From the NCBI GenBank assembly GCA_002224055.1, contig AZLU01000001.1:531042-595041 (forward strand): a stretch of DNA of 64,000 bases. The letters run 5' to 3'. The position numbers were made by a program, and so were the translations under genes. Below the pieces are notes generated by a model that ran no database searches, was not told the DNA's origin, and saw nothing but the letters and a program-made list of their open reading frames with translations. This DNA is from Pezizomycotina sp. ARF18 (taxonomy: Eukaryota; Ascomycota). Below are positions 47,282 through 60,205 of the stretch, piece by piece. The first letter of the stretch is position 1, and every line of letters begins with the position of its first letter.

Positions 47282-48983
47282 TGACCGCAGAGAGGCGGAT
47301 ATCATTTGGGCAAGGGTAAATATCCATTCTCAAAGTGGAAAATCCGGTAATTTTTATGAGTTCCTTAGAACAGATTTCGTGATTCTCAAACGTAGTGGTA
47401 AGCAGTATAACTCTATGTGCGGTAGAATATATAAATCAAGAGGACTCATAAATCAGGGTTATTCTATCGATATTTATTTCCATTCTTTCTTCTACAAGAT
47501 TGAAGGATAAGATATTAAAGAAAAATAGTATAGGTACAATTTGAAGTTCCAGCACTTAACCGCTGTCCGTACTTCATAATCCCAATTTGAGGCTTCCAAT
47601 CGAAGACCCGGTCAAGGTTCCAATACAGCTGAACGCAAGATCCTATATAATGCCATGCAGACATATATCGAGCGACTCCTTAGATCCAAGCTTGTTTGCG
47701 GTCCTCAGGTTTGAGGACGCTGTGCCAACTCATCCTAACAATAGACCTTTTTAGACCTACTAGGATATTGCGTTGATATTCGATCATTCGCTACTGAGAG
47801 CCTCATACTAGCTTCTATTATGAACTAGGTCCACTGATGGGTCGGAATACGCCTTGCCAATGGCCTCTTCCACCCTCTTCAACGGCCTTCGTATGGTTGT
47901 ACAAATATGAGACATTGTTGCAAATAAGTCGGTAACGCTCTCTCTGCAAGGATTTTGATGTTGATATCTGACGTACCTTAAGTACCTATCCCTGTGGATC
48001 TTATAGCTCAGGCGTATATCTAAAAAAAAAAGAAAGAAAGAAAGAAAAGAAAAGAAATACTGCGTGGGCCAACCTACGGAACGGAGCCATGACACTGATA
48101 TTTAGATATATAGCCTTCCTCGAGCATAATAGTTAACGGACCACTGACTACAAGCCATCTGAATACACCCATTACCGTTATCATAGGCCTCCAATATACT
48201 CCAAAGAAAGCAAAATATAATAGCAACCCATTTCTTCCTTTGCTTAAAGATTGGTCAATATCAGAGAATCTTGCAATTGTAACTACACATGCAGATTCGC
48301 ATTGCAGCACCAGTTATCAAAAGCCTCCGGCTCATCTTCCGAAGGCGAGTGCGGCTGAGGGGAATGAAAGAGCATTGGTAAAGTGTGGTGGGGTAATTCG
48401 GCGATAAAGAGGTTCCACCCCCACCGGGTAAAGCGTCCTTTATTTTGGACCCAGTTAATCCTCAGGAGAGAACTTGACGAAGTTACTTGCTGTTCTTGCC
48501 AGTTAATTCATGAAAGACAATATCTCAGTACATCTAATACTTCGGGCAGATATTGTAATCTTAGAGGCCAGTGCTCTTAGTGATTATAAGCCTCTCAAGG
48601 AATACGAGCAGAATATATTCATTCATTGGTTCCTAAAAGCCTCATCATATACGATGTAGTAGAATCTCCTAGTTCGCTGAACCTATTCCGTATTGTTGAA
48701 CATTGTAGTAAATCGATAAAGGATGTACGTCTTCTACAGAAGAATTCTCTTTTGAAGAATGTCGGGCTGGCCAGGCAAATAGCAAAGTTTGGAATCTGAT
48801 GGCTGGTTTTCCAATGATTATGCTTGATTGATATTACAATACATGTATATCATGTGGACTTCATATACCAATAGGAGCTGTTCGCTCCTTCACATGGACC
48901 CCTTGCACAATTACTTATAATGAAGCCTCGGTGTTTTATATTAAATATAACTATAGTATATATGATAATTACGGTGACTTGAC
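47282..48983. other. Intergenic, no gene supported
   Basis: Mixed to AT-rich sequence holding the 5' flank of the HET-domain gene and the 3' flank of the serine-rich secreted protein. It contains an (AAAG)n-type tract at about 48022-48057. Open frames below 100 codons show no domain. Confidence 0.55.
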
Positions 48984-49709
48984 TTAGAGCAGGATCGATG
49001 CTCCGATACCAGCAGAGCAACCATCACTGTACCGACGTAACTAACCGGTATAGTACTAGCTGCGGAACTCTTCCCGCTGCTAGAACTGCTGGAGCTGCTG
49101 GAGCTGCTACTGGTGGTGCTACCGCTATCGCTCCCACTGCTGCCGCTGCCGCTACCTTGGACACCCTTGCCATCTTTGACCGAGGTATACGTAGTTGTAC
49201 CCTTGGTGGAGAATGTGACTGAGCCGCCGTGGCTGCCACCCAAGCGCACGAACCGTCTTTCAACTCGCACGGTCCACCATCTTGCGCGATGCTAACCTTC
49301 TTGTCTCTATACGTTTATAAGAAAACATGTTAGCTCTGTACTACTAATTAAACATAAATTAAAGGCAAAAAAGCGGGATCCGTTTAATTGTTACTTACTT
49401 AGGATCGTAGCAGCCAATCCGCGGGCTCGGGACCGTATCATTAGAAACAACGCATGTGTTATCCGCGGGGCAGCAAATAGAATCATCCCCGGGGCGAAGG
49501 AAAGACATCGAGCGAGTTATGAAAACATTGGAGACACCTTCGCGGGTGCAGACTATGGCTTTGGTTGTATCATCGGAGAAGTTCACGTAGCAGAGGTCGT
49601 CTATATTGTTTAGGGTGTCGCGGTCGTTGTCTTGGGCGACTACGGTCGCCGGCAGGATGAGGGCGATGGTGGAAACCGCGGCTAAAACGTACGAAGTAGA
49701 GAAATGCAT
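48984..49709 (-). CDS. Secreted Ser-rich protein, probably GPI-anchored
   Basis: Exon 1 (49399-49709) begins with a signal peptide, MHFSTSYVLAAVSTIALILP, ending near TVVAQ. It contains six cysteines (DLCYVNF, IVCTREG, SICCPADNTC, IGCYDPK). A 92-nt intron (49307-49398, donor GTAAGT, acceptor TATAG) closes in phase to DKKVSIAQDGGPCELKDGSC. The frame then shifts once. The rest is GSVTFSTKGTTTYTSVKDGK, a Ser/Gly stretch with a run of Ser, and a hydrophobic end (VSYVGTVMVALLV). A final shift to GIGASILL would give a short tail with the stop at 48984-48986. Signal peptide, Cys domain, Ser/Thr stalk and hydrophobic C-terminus together are the usual plan of fungal GPI-anchored wall or membrane proteins. 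Function is unknown. Confidence 0.7.
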
Positions 49710-52396
49710 TGCGTCTGTTCTTTGGTGGTATGGTCTTTAACGAACGATTGACGTATCAAAGAGAGGTATTAGCTTAAGGAATGTGAAGTATGCCTTAACG
49801 AAAGAAAGTAGAAAATGATTGAACTTCGACTCGCGAAGATGGTACTGTATGATAATTAACAACTGAAATGGCTCGAACTTCCTCTAGACAATCGCATTGG
49901 CAGAGACGGCATTTGAACAACATTTAAATAGACCCATCTTGGTGGCAAACGCCCAAGAAAAAGCCCCTATCTTCACGATACCAAGACATATGCATCTCTA
50001 TATACCACAAACGCTGGGGCGTCGAACGGCAATTGCTATTCAAAGTTTGATCACAATGGTAATTGAAACACCCAGTAAACGGCAAATTTCCAGGGGGAGA
50101 TGTATTAATAGAAGAAGGTCCAATTCCATTATCGCAAAAGAGTAATATTGCCCTTCTGTGCATGTGGTCGTGTTGTCGCGATGTCGCCAAATATTAAAAA
50201 GTCTAGGCCTCGCTTATATATGGGCTGAGACGATCTCCGACACGGCCAAGATAAAGCCAAGATGCCCGGGTTTCATCCAAAGCGATTTCGTGGAGTGATT
50301 CCCGTGCGACAAGAGTTTCTCCGCAGTAACCGCTTTGAGAAATCCTCGGCGGTTAGAAATATCGTGAAGAAGCAGTCGCCCCTGCATACGGAGGTTCTGA
50401 CAATATATGGGGATTTGGCCCCTTTCTCAAGCCTTCTCGATGTGAAGTCCTCATGAGAGGGATTCGGCCTATAGTATTGCGCGAGGATGGTTTTGTCTTT
50501 CCTTTCTTTTTTCGCAAATTATACAGCTAGTGATTGGTTGGCTGACGAAATATGTTCTGTTGATTAGGAAGTATATTGACGGATCTTATGAAAATCCGTT
50601 CATCCGAGCAGATTTTCTTGATTACTGAGGTCTACTTGACTCTGGAAAACCTACTAATATAGCCTATATCCTAGATGACCTCCAGAGCGTTCCAAAATTT
50701 AAAGTTTACTGAATAGTATAAGTAATTGGGGTGAAACTACCGTGGTCTCGGTCATACTCTTTTTATAACTCGGTTCTTCCATGCCTGCATGTGAATCATG
50801 AAGTCCTCAATATGGTATTGTAGAATTGGAACTAGAGTTTATTAGGCTATATATATATATATATATTAATTTCTCTATAGGCCAGTGAGCAGTCTCTACG
50901 GAGTCAGTTCTTCTTCCCTCATTCCCTTCGTTTCTAAGTTGTGGCCTTGGACCTCCTTGGCCTGGATATATTGGCGTCGATCTTCGCAAGACTCCGAACT
51001 TCATGGCGCATATTACCAACGTAGCCGTCTACCTGTAACTATTAGAAAATTGAGCGCGACCTGAAAGCCTACTCACTCAAACCAGGTTCGATGCCTGGGA
51101 TACGCGCTAGAAGGGAGTCCGGAACGGCCTTGGTACTGACGCAAATTCGGTAGATAAAGCCAAAATCAAGATAAACCCAACTTCGAACTGTTCTTTGATG
51201 AGCCATTAGCAGAGAATGCATAAAATGGGGTGAAAATTGCAAACTAAACGAGAGGTTGTAAATTTGCTATACTCAAGTTAACGAAGCTGTAATATGGAGA
51301 TTGATATACGTCACGAGGCATAATATCTATACCAAAAACTACAAGCGCCACGACCCTCATTGCCAATTTCTACTGACAAGCGACTACAGTAGAGAATTCG
51401 AAAAAGTTTGCGAAATACGTTGTCAATGGAGATAGTTTGATATTTTATGAATTTGATGTTGATTATAAGATTAATTCGCTTAGAGGTTTATGAATTTCTT
51501 GTCATATTGCTATCAATATTTAAATTAGATTACCTTGAGCTAAGTTTTGAATGGGTTCATTCGAGATATCCACGAGTATAGCTGTACAATTCCTGGCGAT
51601 ACACTATTATCTGCAATGAACCGAGATATATTGTTATCAGGTATAAACGAGGTGACAGTATTAAAGATATAAAGGAATAGTGGTATAATAGAAAGAAGTG
51701 AAAGGAGGTAAACTGCAGAGAACACATTTATAGACAATTCATCATACTATGGTTAATACTCAAATTCTACCAATCAACTTTTCGGACTTCGAGAGCTTTA
51801 ATACACCACATGGTGTTGTCACTCGCATATATAGGAAGCCAAGATGGAATCTGATGCAGAGGCGACCTTTATTTCTTCTGGCGACGATCTTGAACTAAGT
51901 ATACTGAATTGAAGATAATCTCACTACATCATAAGTTACAGTATATCTCGCTCCAAGAAAGCACCACAGTATACTATATCAAAAACACAGCAGCTAAAAA
52001 TTTCGATATGTTTTTTCCCGATGACGCTTTCTTTTGAATATAAGTAGGTTTATTTAAGCAATATCGTAACCTCTATATTATAATATCCATTGAGTATCGA
52101 AAGTTTAGGATAGTGAGACCGTGGTAACAATAGGAATAAGACAGAAATACCCACATAGACTTAGTAACCTACTAGTATTCTGAAGAAGACGGCGATGAAT
52201 TATCAGAGCCTGTATGGTTAGCTATTATTTCTTCATGAGCGGTTACGAGGCGACAAAGTCTTTTAATATAAGCATCTGCCATAAGTTGTCATCTTAGGCT
52301 GATATAAGTAACAGCAGCATCAAGGGAACTAGATCAAAGGACGATATTTTCGATCATCACCTATCACACTATAGCTAATTTAGATAAATCTTTCTT
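49710..52396. other. Intergenic, AT-rich
   Basis: No gene is supported. It contains a (TA)10-like run at 50848-50867 and an isolated T-arm-like hairpin at 51082-51098, which is not backed by the rest of a tRNA. Both flanking genes start at its edges, so both promoters lie within it. Confidence 0.55.
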
Positions 52397-53119
52397 TTGC
52401 CCATGGATGCATTAAACCCACTCCCCTTCCAAATGGGTCCGCCAATGGAGATCGTAGCCACACGCGATGTCCTATTCCAAGCCCTGAAGCATGCCGCAAA
52501 TTATATAGCCTTTCACCACAAACACCTGACAATCATCGCCCTCGGAGGCGTCGCCAACGTCCTCCACTTATACTCCCGCGACTACACCCACGGCATCGAT
52601 TACTTCGGCGCGCATTTAAGCGAAGGAGACATCGCACTACTACAGAGAGCCTGCGGATATGCGTGCAGGTTAATCAACGGACCCTACGGCTGGCGTCTAG
52701 CCAGCGATTGGATCAATAACCAAAGGATTCCCTACTTCCGCCCTCACCACAATCTAGTAACACAAGAAGCATTCATTCAGAACGAAGTAATCTTCCGAGG
52801 AGCGGGACTCACGGTCCTCGCCGCGCCATGGGAATATGCCATCGCCTGCAAGCTCGAGCGCTTACACATGAGCCACGGCAAAGAATACGACCTACCCGAT
52901 GCAATCGCGTGTTTCCACCATTTGCAAGTAACCAAACGCCGCCGGTTCGACGATAACGACGTGAGCTACTGGGCTGTAAAGTATAGTAAGGGGTTTAAGC
53001 GTGAGCATACGTGCATGATGCTTTATAGCCATTTCGTGAATTTATCGTTTTGGGGGGGTCCTCATACGTATAGAGTGTTTAGGGTAGGGCCGAATCAATT
53101 CATCGCGTACTTGGTATGA
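52397..53119 (+). CDS. Nucleotidyltransferase-like protein, 240 aa (DUF7582-type)
   Basis: An intact single exon with two in-frame ATGs; the first gives MPMDALNPLP. Residues 45-70 (TIIALGGVANVLHL, then YSRDYTHGIDYF) match the Gly-Gly start of the nucleotidyltransferase fold, where a helix follows GG and an acidic pair follows the second strand. In fungal relatives I recall as DUF7582, that strand usually reads Thr-x-Asp-x-Asp. Here the first Asp position is Gly66 and only Asp68 remains, so catalysis is doubtful. Other family-like parts are EAFIQNEVIFRGAGLTVLAA and PWEYAIACKLERL (about 130-160), then the Asp-containing helix EYDLPDAIACFHH. No signal peptide is present. Related folds include AbiEii-type toxins and aminoglycoside nucleotidyltransferases; a role here cannot be inferred. 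Confidence 0.65.
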   Translation: MPMDALNPLPFQMGPPMEIVATRDVLFQALKHAANYIAFHHKHLTIIALGGVANVLHLYSRDYTHGIDYFGAHLSEGDIALLQRACGYACRLINGPYGWRLASDWINNQRIPYFRPHHNLVTQEAFIQNEVIFRGAGLTVLAAPWEYAIACKLERLHMSHGKEYDLPDAIACFHHLQVTKRRRFDDNDVSYWAVKYSKGFKREHTCMMLYSHFVNLSFWGGPHTYRVFRVGPNQFIAYLV

Positions 53120-53471
53120 GTACGTCAGGAGGTTACGGCGACATATTTGTGTTCAACTATAAGAGTAAGATCACGTAGAATAAAATATATATTATTGTTT
53201 CATAACCAAGCTAATATTTCTATCTATAAAATTCCAATAACTACCGTACGCAATGCGAAAATAGTCCCTCCAACTCCAGTACAAAGGAAAGAAATCTATA
53301 GGCATTATTCTATAAAGTATTATGTAGGCGTTCGTGCATCTTGTCCGTCTAAAATCTTGTTCATCTTTCTTGCTGTTCTCGCCAGCGAGTATCTTGTTTT
53401 GAATAATTCTTCCTCATCCCAAACAAAACCTCTATATTAAAACACAAGCTAATTAAAGTCAAGCAAGTCAT
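53120..53471. other. Convergent intergenic spacer
   Basis: A 352-bp gap between the 3' ends of the nucleotidyltransferase-like gene and the Cys-rich gene. It is AT-rich and should contain both polyadenylation regions. No gene is supported. Confidence 0.6.
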
Positions 53472-54140
53472 CTATTTGTAAGTCTCTTTAATCCTGCACC
53501 ACTCCTCCTCATAAGTCTCGATCCTCTCGCAGCACTTGCAACCGTTCTCTTCCTTCTTCTCCTCCTTCTTCCCCTTCTTGCAGATCAAAATAATCTGCTC
53601 CTCTTCCTCCTCTTCCTTCTTGCCTCCGCAGCCGCAGCTGCACTTCTTCTTCTCTTCCTCCTTCTTCTTCCCACCGCATCCGCATCCGCACCCGTTCTCC
53701 CCCTTCTTTTCTTCTTCCTCCCTCATATCAACAATAATAACCTCCCTCTTCTTCTTCCCATTCCCATTCCCATTCCCATTCCCATTCCCATTCTTTCCCT
53801 TACAGCACGCAAGTAGCTTACAGATAGGTCCTTCCTTCGGAGGCTCCTCAGAGGAAGAGCAGCGAACAGTCAGCGTCTCGACCTCGCAGGATCCGCGCCT
53901 ATGGCGGTGGCGGTGGTGGTGGCAGCTGTGGGCTTTCTTAGGTGGTGGCGAAGGCGTACGGGGCCGGCAGACGAGTGCCCGAGAAAGAACGGGTGTGCAT
54001 TTCGTGCAGTGCTCTCCGATTTTCTTGTGTTTGACGGAGTGCTCCTCGCATTCGCAACCCAGGCGGTGGCGGCAGCATTGCTCGGTGGATTTGTAGACGT
54101 GGCCGCAGAGCTCGAAGCAGGAGATTATTGTTTTGCACAT
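53472..54140 (-). CDS. Cysteine-, lysine- and glutamate-rich protein, 222 aa
   Basis: An intact frame with no introns. Residues 1-60 hold clustered Cys and His (MCKTIISCFELCGHVYK, CCRHRLGCECEEH, EHCTKC), the plan of a small fungal family opening MCK..I..Y..CGH, likely metal-binding. A His/Arg tract follows (HSCHHHRHRHRRGSC), then CKLLACCKGK, a Gly-Asn repeat coded by six TTCCCA units at 53755-53790, and an acidic/basic block. Two related Cys-Gly motifs (GCGCGCGGKKK and CSCGCGGKKEE) come next, and the end is CKCCERIETYEEEWCRIKE. No signal peptide is seen, so it is cytosolic or nuclear. A 186-codon frame on the opposite strand is a low-complexity shadow. Zinc or copper binding is an inference from composition. 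Confidence 0.75.
   Translation of the reverse strand: MCKTIISCFELCGHVYKSTEQCCRHRLGCECEEHSVKHKKIGEHCTKCTPVLSRALVCRPRTPSPPPKKAHSCHHHRHRHRRGSCEVETLTVRCSSSEEPPKEGPICKLLACCKGKNGNGNGNGNGNGKKKREVIIVDMREEEEKKGENGCGCGCGGKKKEEEKKKCSCGCGGKKEEEEEEQIILICKKGKKEEKKEENGCKCCERIETYEEEWCRIKETYK
53755..53790 (-). repeat. Coding hexanucleotide repeat, (TTCCCA)6 on plus strand
   Basis: Six perfect TTCCCA units, read as GGGAAT on the coding strand, giving a Gly-Asn repeat. Length changes keep frame, so the array could vary between strains. Confidence 0.9.
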
Positions 54141-55685
54141 TTTGAAAGAAGGCGTTTAACTTGAAGTAGATAGGGAAGTGTTTTTTGTAGTGGCGAAAGG
54201 GAGACGAAGCCTGAAAGAGTGTAGACGAAAAAGTGGTTTACTAAAAGATCAAGAAGAGGAAGCGAAGTAGAATGCTAAGTATCCAAAGACTGTTGTTGAA
54301 CAAAGTAGCTAACGATCTAGGAGATATTCAGTAGTGTATTGAATGAATGTTTCTGAATGATGATGGGGAATGGAGAAGGACCTAGGAGCGGAGATGTCGA
54401 GGTATATATCGTCTTCTAGAAGCTGTAATACTTTGCGGAAGACTGTCAGCTTATTGCAAAGATCGAAGTTCCTTTCTATCAGGAGACTCGACGATGTATC
54501 AAAGCTCTTCTAATGTAAGGAGGAGTTCAACATGTATCGAATCTAGACTCGGAACTGTCAAAAGACACGAAATTCCGTCAAACTGTTTCGAGGCCTTCTA
54601 GTCGAAAGGAAAGGTCAGCCCTATGCTTCGCAGCTTCCCAATGTCGATATGTCAATCAAGAATCTCTTGCATCAAATATCGGTGTCAAGATATTCGAGAC
54701 GAGGTACAGAAATTCCGAAATTTCGTTCGAGAACGTCGAAGGAAGCTCTAACAGGAATATGAAGCAAAAGTCTGAGATAACTTCTTGGAAGCCTCCAGTT
54801 GATTGAAACATGACGAGTTAAATTGAAACAAGAGTACAGTACATTCTAGATTAATGGTCTTTCCTGTTGCAGGAAGTCAAAGTTAGTGGTGCACGTATCA
54901 TCTATGGGTCGAAAGAATTGGAAATAGTCGCTTTAAAACGCGTGAATAGATAGCATTTCAACAGGTGGATGCGATACAGAGCTCAGCAATTCAAGCAGCC
55001 CGCTACCATATCAGTATAGGATTATGGAAATATCAAGGAAAATTTGTCTCGGTTTCAAGTATGGTCACGAGTAAGTGTAAGCAATGGGCACCTGCGACCC
55101 GAATCGAATAAATTCGAAATGTTACCGGATCAGTTCAATAAACTGGAATGAAAGACCTGAGGGACTGAATCTCTGAAACTGAATTTTTCTATAAGGCGCA
55201 CTTTTTTTATGGGGATTTAGGTGCAGGTGAGTTGTACAATGGACCGCTAGCGTTTGACAACGATGAAAGGGAACGTTCGACTTTCTTTAGCTAGTTCGTT
55301 ACAGCAGAACAAAGAACAACCTCGCCAGGCAAATTTCATGCAACTATTTTGAGACCCTTGACGGGGCTTCTTTCTGAAATGTTCAATCCTCTGCAAATGA
55401 AGCTTAGTATTTGTATTAAAATCATCTATCCGTGGCCGAATTTTCGTACTCCTTTTCTTTTCGTTCAATGCTGTATCAAGTATGGTTGAAGCAATAAACA
55501 ATCGCTCAAATAAATACAGTTCGAGAAACATTATCTCGCCCAGCGGCAAGTTACCATGCAGAAGCATTCGAAAATGAAACGACCGAGAAGCGCCCATGTT
55601 CGCCCCAATAAACCGCTTAAAAGAACATCCCATATAAACAAATAAAGAAAGAAGCAATAAAAAAAAAAAAATGCAAAACTCCATT
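54141..55685. other. Intergenic, no gene supported
   Basis: 5' flank of the Cys-rich gene and 3' flank of the 55.7-56.7 kb gene. Sequence is of mixed composition with no domain-bearing frame. The 151-codon minus-strand frame at 55247-55702 is Phe-rich and overlaps the end of the neighbouring gene in another frame, so it is not called. Confidence 0.55.
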
Positions 55686-56685
55686 TCACCTCTTCTTTCC
55701 ATGCAACAACCTATCCATCTGCTTCTGACTAGCGCTGTTCCCCTTCGGCTTCGCTTTCACCGGGCTACCTTTACTCTGAAGCTCCACCACCTCCCTCTCC
55801 TTCCCTTTCCTCTTCTTCCTACTCGGCGAATCTCCAACATCCTTATCGATACCGTGTTTCGTCGTACTCTTCGCCTGTAAATCCTCCCCGGCGAAAAACG
55901 CCTGCTGCGCTACTATCATGCGATTACTAACGCCTCCCCTACCGGACTTCCGCCACAGCAGGGCGAAATCCGCCGGTGGCATGTTCCGCCTTTTCTCGGA
56001 TGAGTTGAAGGTGGCTTATCCATATTCTGACGTAGGAATTCTACGAATGCTGATGGAGATCTTCGTCGCCGTCGTCTATGAGTTCGGTATGTGGTGGAGA
56101 ATCTTCCAGGAACGACGGACTTATTCCTTCTTTCTCTTCGTCGTGATCCGATTCCTCTAAAAATCCAGCATCGAGTGACCCCTCGTTGCGATTTGCAGAC
56201 GTAGTATCCTTAAACCGCTCAATCGCCGCGGACCGCGCTTCGAGGAAAGGATTGCGCGGCGTGCTGTCGAACTCTATCGCTAGGGTAACACAAAAAGACG
56301 GGAAGAAGAAACGTCAGCCAAAACACCCTCGTCCACCGAAAGGTGATTGAATATGAAAAGTGAAGAGTAAACCACATACACTGCACAACCTCCCCATCCC
56401 CAGCTATAACAGCCTCCTTCACGCCCCTATTACTGGTCCTCTGCAACGACCACGCCGTTCTGCGTTCGGAGTCCAGCCGTCCGCGTACTTCTGGAACCGC
56501 GCCTTGTCGGACCTATCCTCCTGCTTGTCGTCCTCGTGTGTGCTGTTTACCGTCGGTTGTTGTTGTGGCTGTAGCAGCCGCGTTCGGAGAAGTGGCTTTG
56601 GTTTGATGTGTAGCTTGGAGAAAGCGTCGGTGGTGAAGGAGGGTAGATCGGAGAGGGCTTCGTTTATCGTTTGCGGACGGGACAT
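55686..56685 (-). CDS. Uncharacterised, probably nuclear protein
   Basis: Begins MSRPQTINEALSDLPSFTTD (ATG at 56685). Exon 1 runs to 56380 and holds RFQKYADGWTPNAERR and, in a shifted frame, RTSNRGVKEAVIAGDGEVVQ. The 100-nt intron (56280-56379, donor GTATGT, acceptor CCTAG) leads in phase to IEFDSTPRNPFLEARSAAIE. After an acidic part (FLEESDHDEEKEG) the frame changes again to FVEFLRQNMDKPPS and then MPPADFALLWRKSGRGGVSN, RMIVAQQAFFAGEDLQAKS, an NLS-like SPSRKKRKGKERE and the end QMDRLLHGKKR. I cannot name the family. It is head-to-head with RPN11, 435 bp apart, and may share its promoter. Confidence 0.65.
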
Positions 56686-57120
56686 TGCGGTTTTGTTTGA
56701 CGGGGAGGAGGATATGGAATGGTTACTGGTTTTGTCTTAGTTGTTCTTGTAGAGTAGCGAATGATAATAGCACCTTTTTGTTGATGTCGTAGCTGTGAAG
56801 CTGTTGAAACGATATCGTGTAATAATGTAGGGAGGAGAGAAAAAAAGGAAGAACCCCAGCTAGCTCTATTTGAAATTAGCCCAGAAATTAAAATGCGGCT
56901 CAAATAAATAAACACCAAATGTGGCTTAAGCTCTCACGTGGCGTTTGTGGCTTAAAGAAAATTAATTCTCAAGCTTCAAACCAAACGCGCGAATTTCAAA
57001 GCAAGCTTTCCTTTTCCTTAACATCCACCAAAAACCTCTCCTCCAACCAACGAAACAACAACCAACCCTCATACAACCACAACAACCTTTCACGAACTGG
57101 TAATACAAGAGATCGCAAAG
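56686..57120. promoter_or_regulatory. Bidirectional promoter, RPN11 and a head-to-head neighbour
   Basis: 435 bp lie between the two start codons. Three copies of a TGYGGCTYAA motif occur on the RPN11 side: 56894-56905 (TGCGGCTCAAAT), 56920-56929 (TGTGGCTTAA) and 56946-56955 (TGTGGCTTAA). A CACGTG palindrome sits between the last two at 56935-56940. The repeated motif slightly resembles, but does not match, the yeast proteasome element GGTGGCAAA. A CT/CA-rich leader precedes the RPN11 ATG. Confidence 0.5.
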
Positions 57121-58489
<1,369 letters not shown>

Positions 58490-60205
58490 AAGTTGGCCAT
58501 CTGGAACTTTTGCTTTTTCGTTTTTTTTACTCTTGCGAACTTTTTCTTTCTTGTTGAATTATGATACTTTTTCTCACGCTCTCAATGGTTTTACTTACGT
58601 TATAGCAATCAAGCATTAAAAAGATAGAAAACAAAGTATAATTTAGCTTATACGATCCGTATTCTTCCGTAGTATAATAAAAGAAAAAAAAAAAAACACG
58701 GGTCTGAATGGCGATACGTTTAACGATGAACGCTGCGCAACGAATTTATATATTCGCTACAGCCTAACTCTACTTACCCGCAAAAACAGCCAAATAGAAA
58801 AGATCAAAAATTTTCGTTTTTGCTATTATTTTTTTTTTCTGCGATTATTGAAGAAGTTTTCCTCCTAAGTCACAATTACTCCATTTACAGATAGATCCGA
58901 GGAAATAATACAAAATGGAGCTCTCAAACTGGTATTTTTACTTATATGCGCGAAGCAGATTTAGTATTCCCCCTCTCCGAATACTAGACTATTACTTAAA
59001 ACTTGGTTTATATAAATAGACATGGAGACAAAAGTTCTTACGGCATTTAGCCGTCCTTACATGTGTATATATATATACGTTTAAAAAGAAGTATAAGCGC
59101 GACATCCATCCAAAAATGCAAAGGGAAAAGTCTTCCTTTCAGTATCGTCCGCCGGATGTTTCATATATTTCGCTAGCAAGAGTGCTAAATACTTATATCT
59201 ATCTATATATATTATTCAAGAAAAAAAAAAAAAAAAAGAAGCCTCCATATGGTCTAAATGAAAAGCAATCAATATCAGGAGTGATATCCACCGAAATGCT
59301 ACAAAGAAAGTTTTATCAGAGTGTGAGCCACCATATGCATATACCTCCATTTCATATTTTAAGTATAGATATGCTAGGATATTGCAGAGAGAAAAAGGCC
59401 TCCAGATGCGTTGTGATGTAAGGATACATGTTTTTTTTTTTTTTTTTTTTCATCGTACTTTTTAATTACATGAACTTTAGAAAGAAAAAAAAGGGACAAC
59501 AATAGATACATTTACAAGACCATTTTCTTTTGAATTTACAAGACCGATAGCAGTTCGAGGGACAAAGCGACTATGTACAGGGCGGAATAATACATTTTGT
59601 GAATAATATCAAAAAAAAAAAAAAAAAAAAATTTAAGAACAAAACTTAGACCAAAAATGAAGCAGCAAGATCAAAGTTTGGGTGCGAATTTTCAAAGCAC
59701 GAATACTGTCGGAAAAGACGAGAAGCGGTACGTAGCAGTAAAAGAAATAAAAAGTAGACGTTACAAAGAGAGAAAAGAAGGAAAGTAACAAATGGAAGTT
59801 GTAGAAGAGAAAGACTAAAGAGGTTCAACCCAGTTTGAAGAATTAAGAGAGAATAAAAACTAAATCCACTTGGGATTATTTATTGTAGTTTCATTACAAA
59901 GGGAAAGTAGAAGGGTATAAAAGAGAGTTTAACCGAGTTCGCCGGAAAAAAAATTGAAGGGCAAAGGAGGAAGAAACCACCAGAAAAGAACAAAAAAATG
60001 GAACGACCATTGACGTTTAAATTAAATTGAGACCGAAAAGCAACTTACTATAAGTATAAAGGTAAAAGAAGGGAAAGAACCAGTAAAAAAAGAATAGAAA
60101 GCAATTAAAAAACCATTTTTGCGATATGCCGTTATCCTCTTATTCGTTAAGTAATCGAACAATTAAAAAAAAAAAAAAAAAAAAAAATTTCTTTTTGTTT
60201 TTATA
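58490..60205. other. Intergenic, AT-rich, convergent
   Basis: 3' flanks of RPN11 and of the 60.2-63.7 kb gene. It contains A-runs at about 59221-59237 and 59611-59631 and a T-run at about 59431-59451. No frame shows a domain. Confidence 0.6.

Noticed and set aside
51082-51098. T-arm-like hairpin CCAGG-TTCGATG-CCTGG
   Set aside because: No matching D-arm, anticodon arm or complementary acceptor strand was found at tRNA spacing.
53536-54096. 186-codon plus-strand frame rich in Phe, Ser and Pro
   Set aside because: It is the complement of the Lys/Glu/Cys-rich gene and has no independent support.
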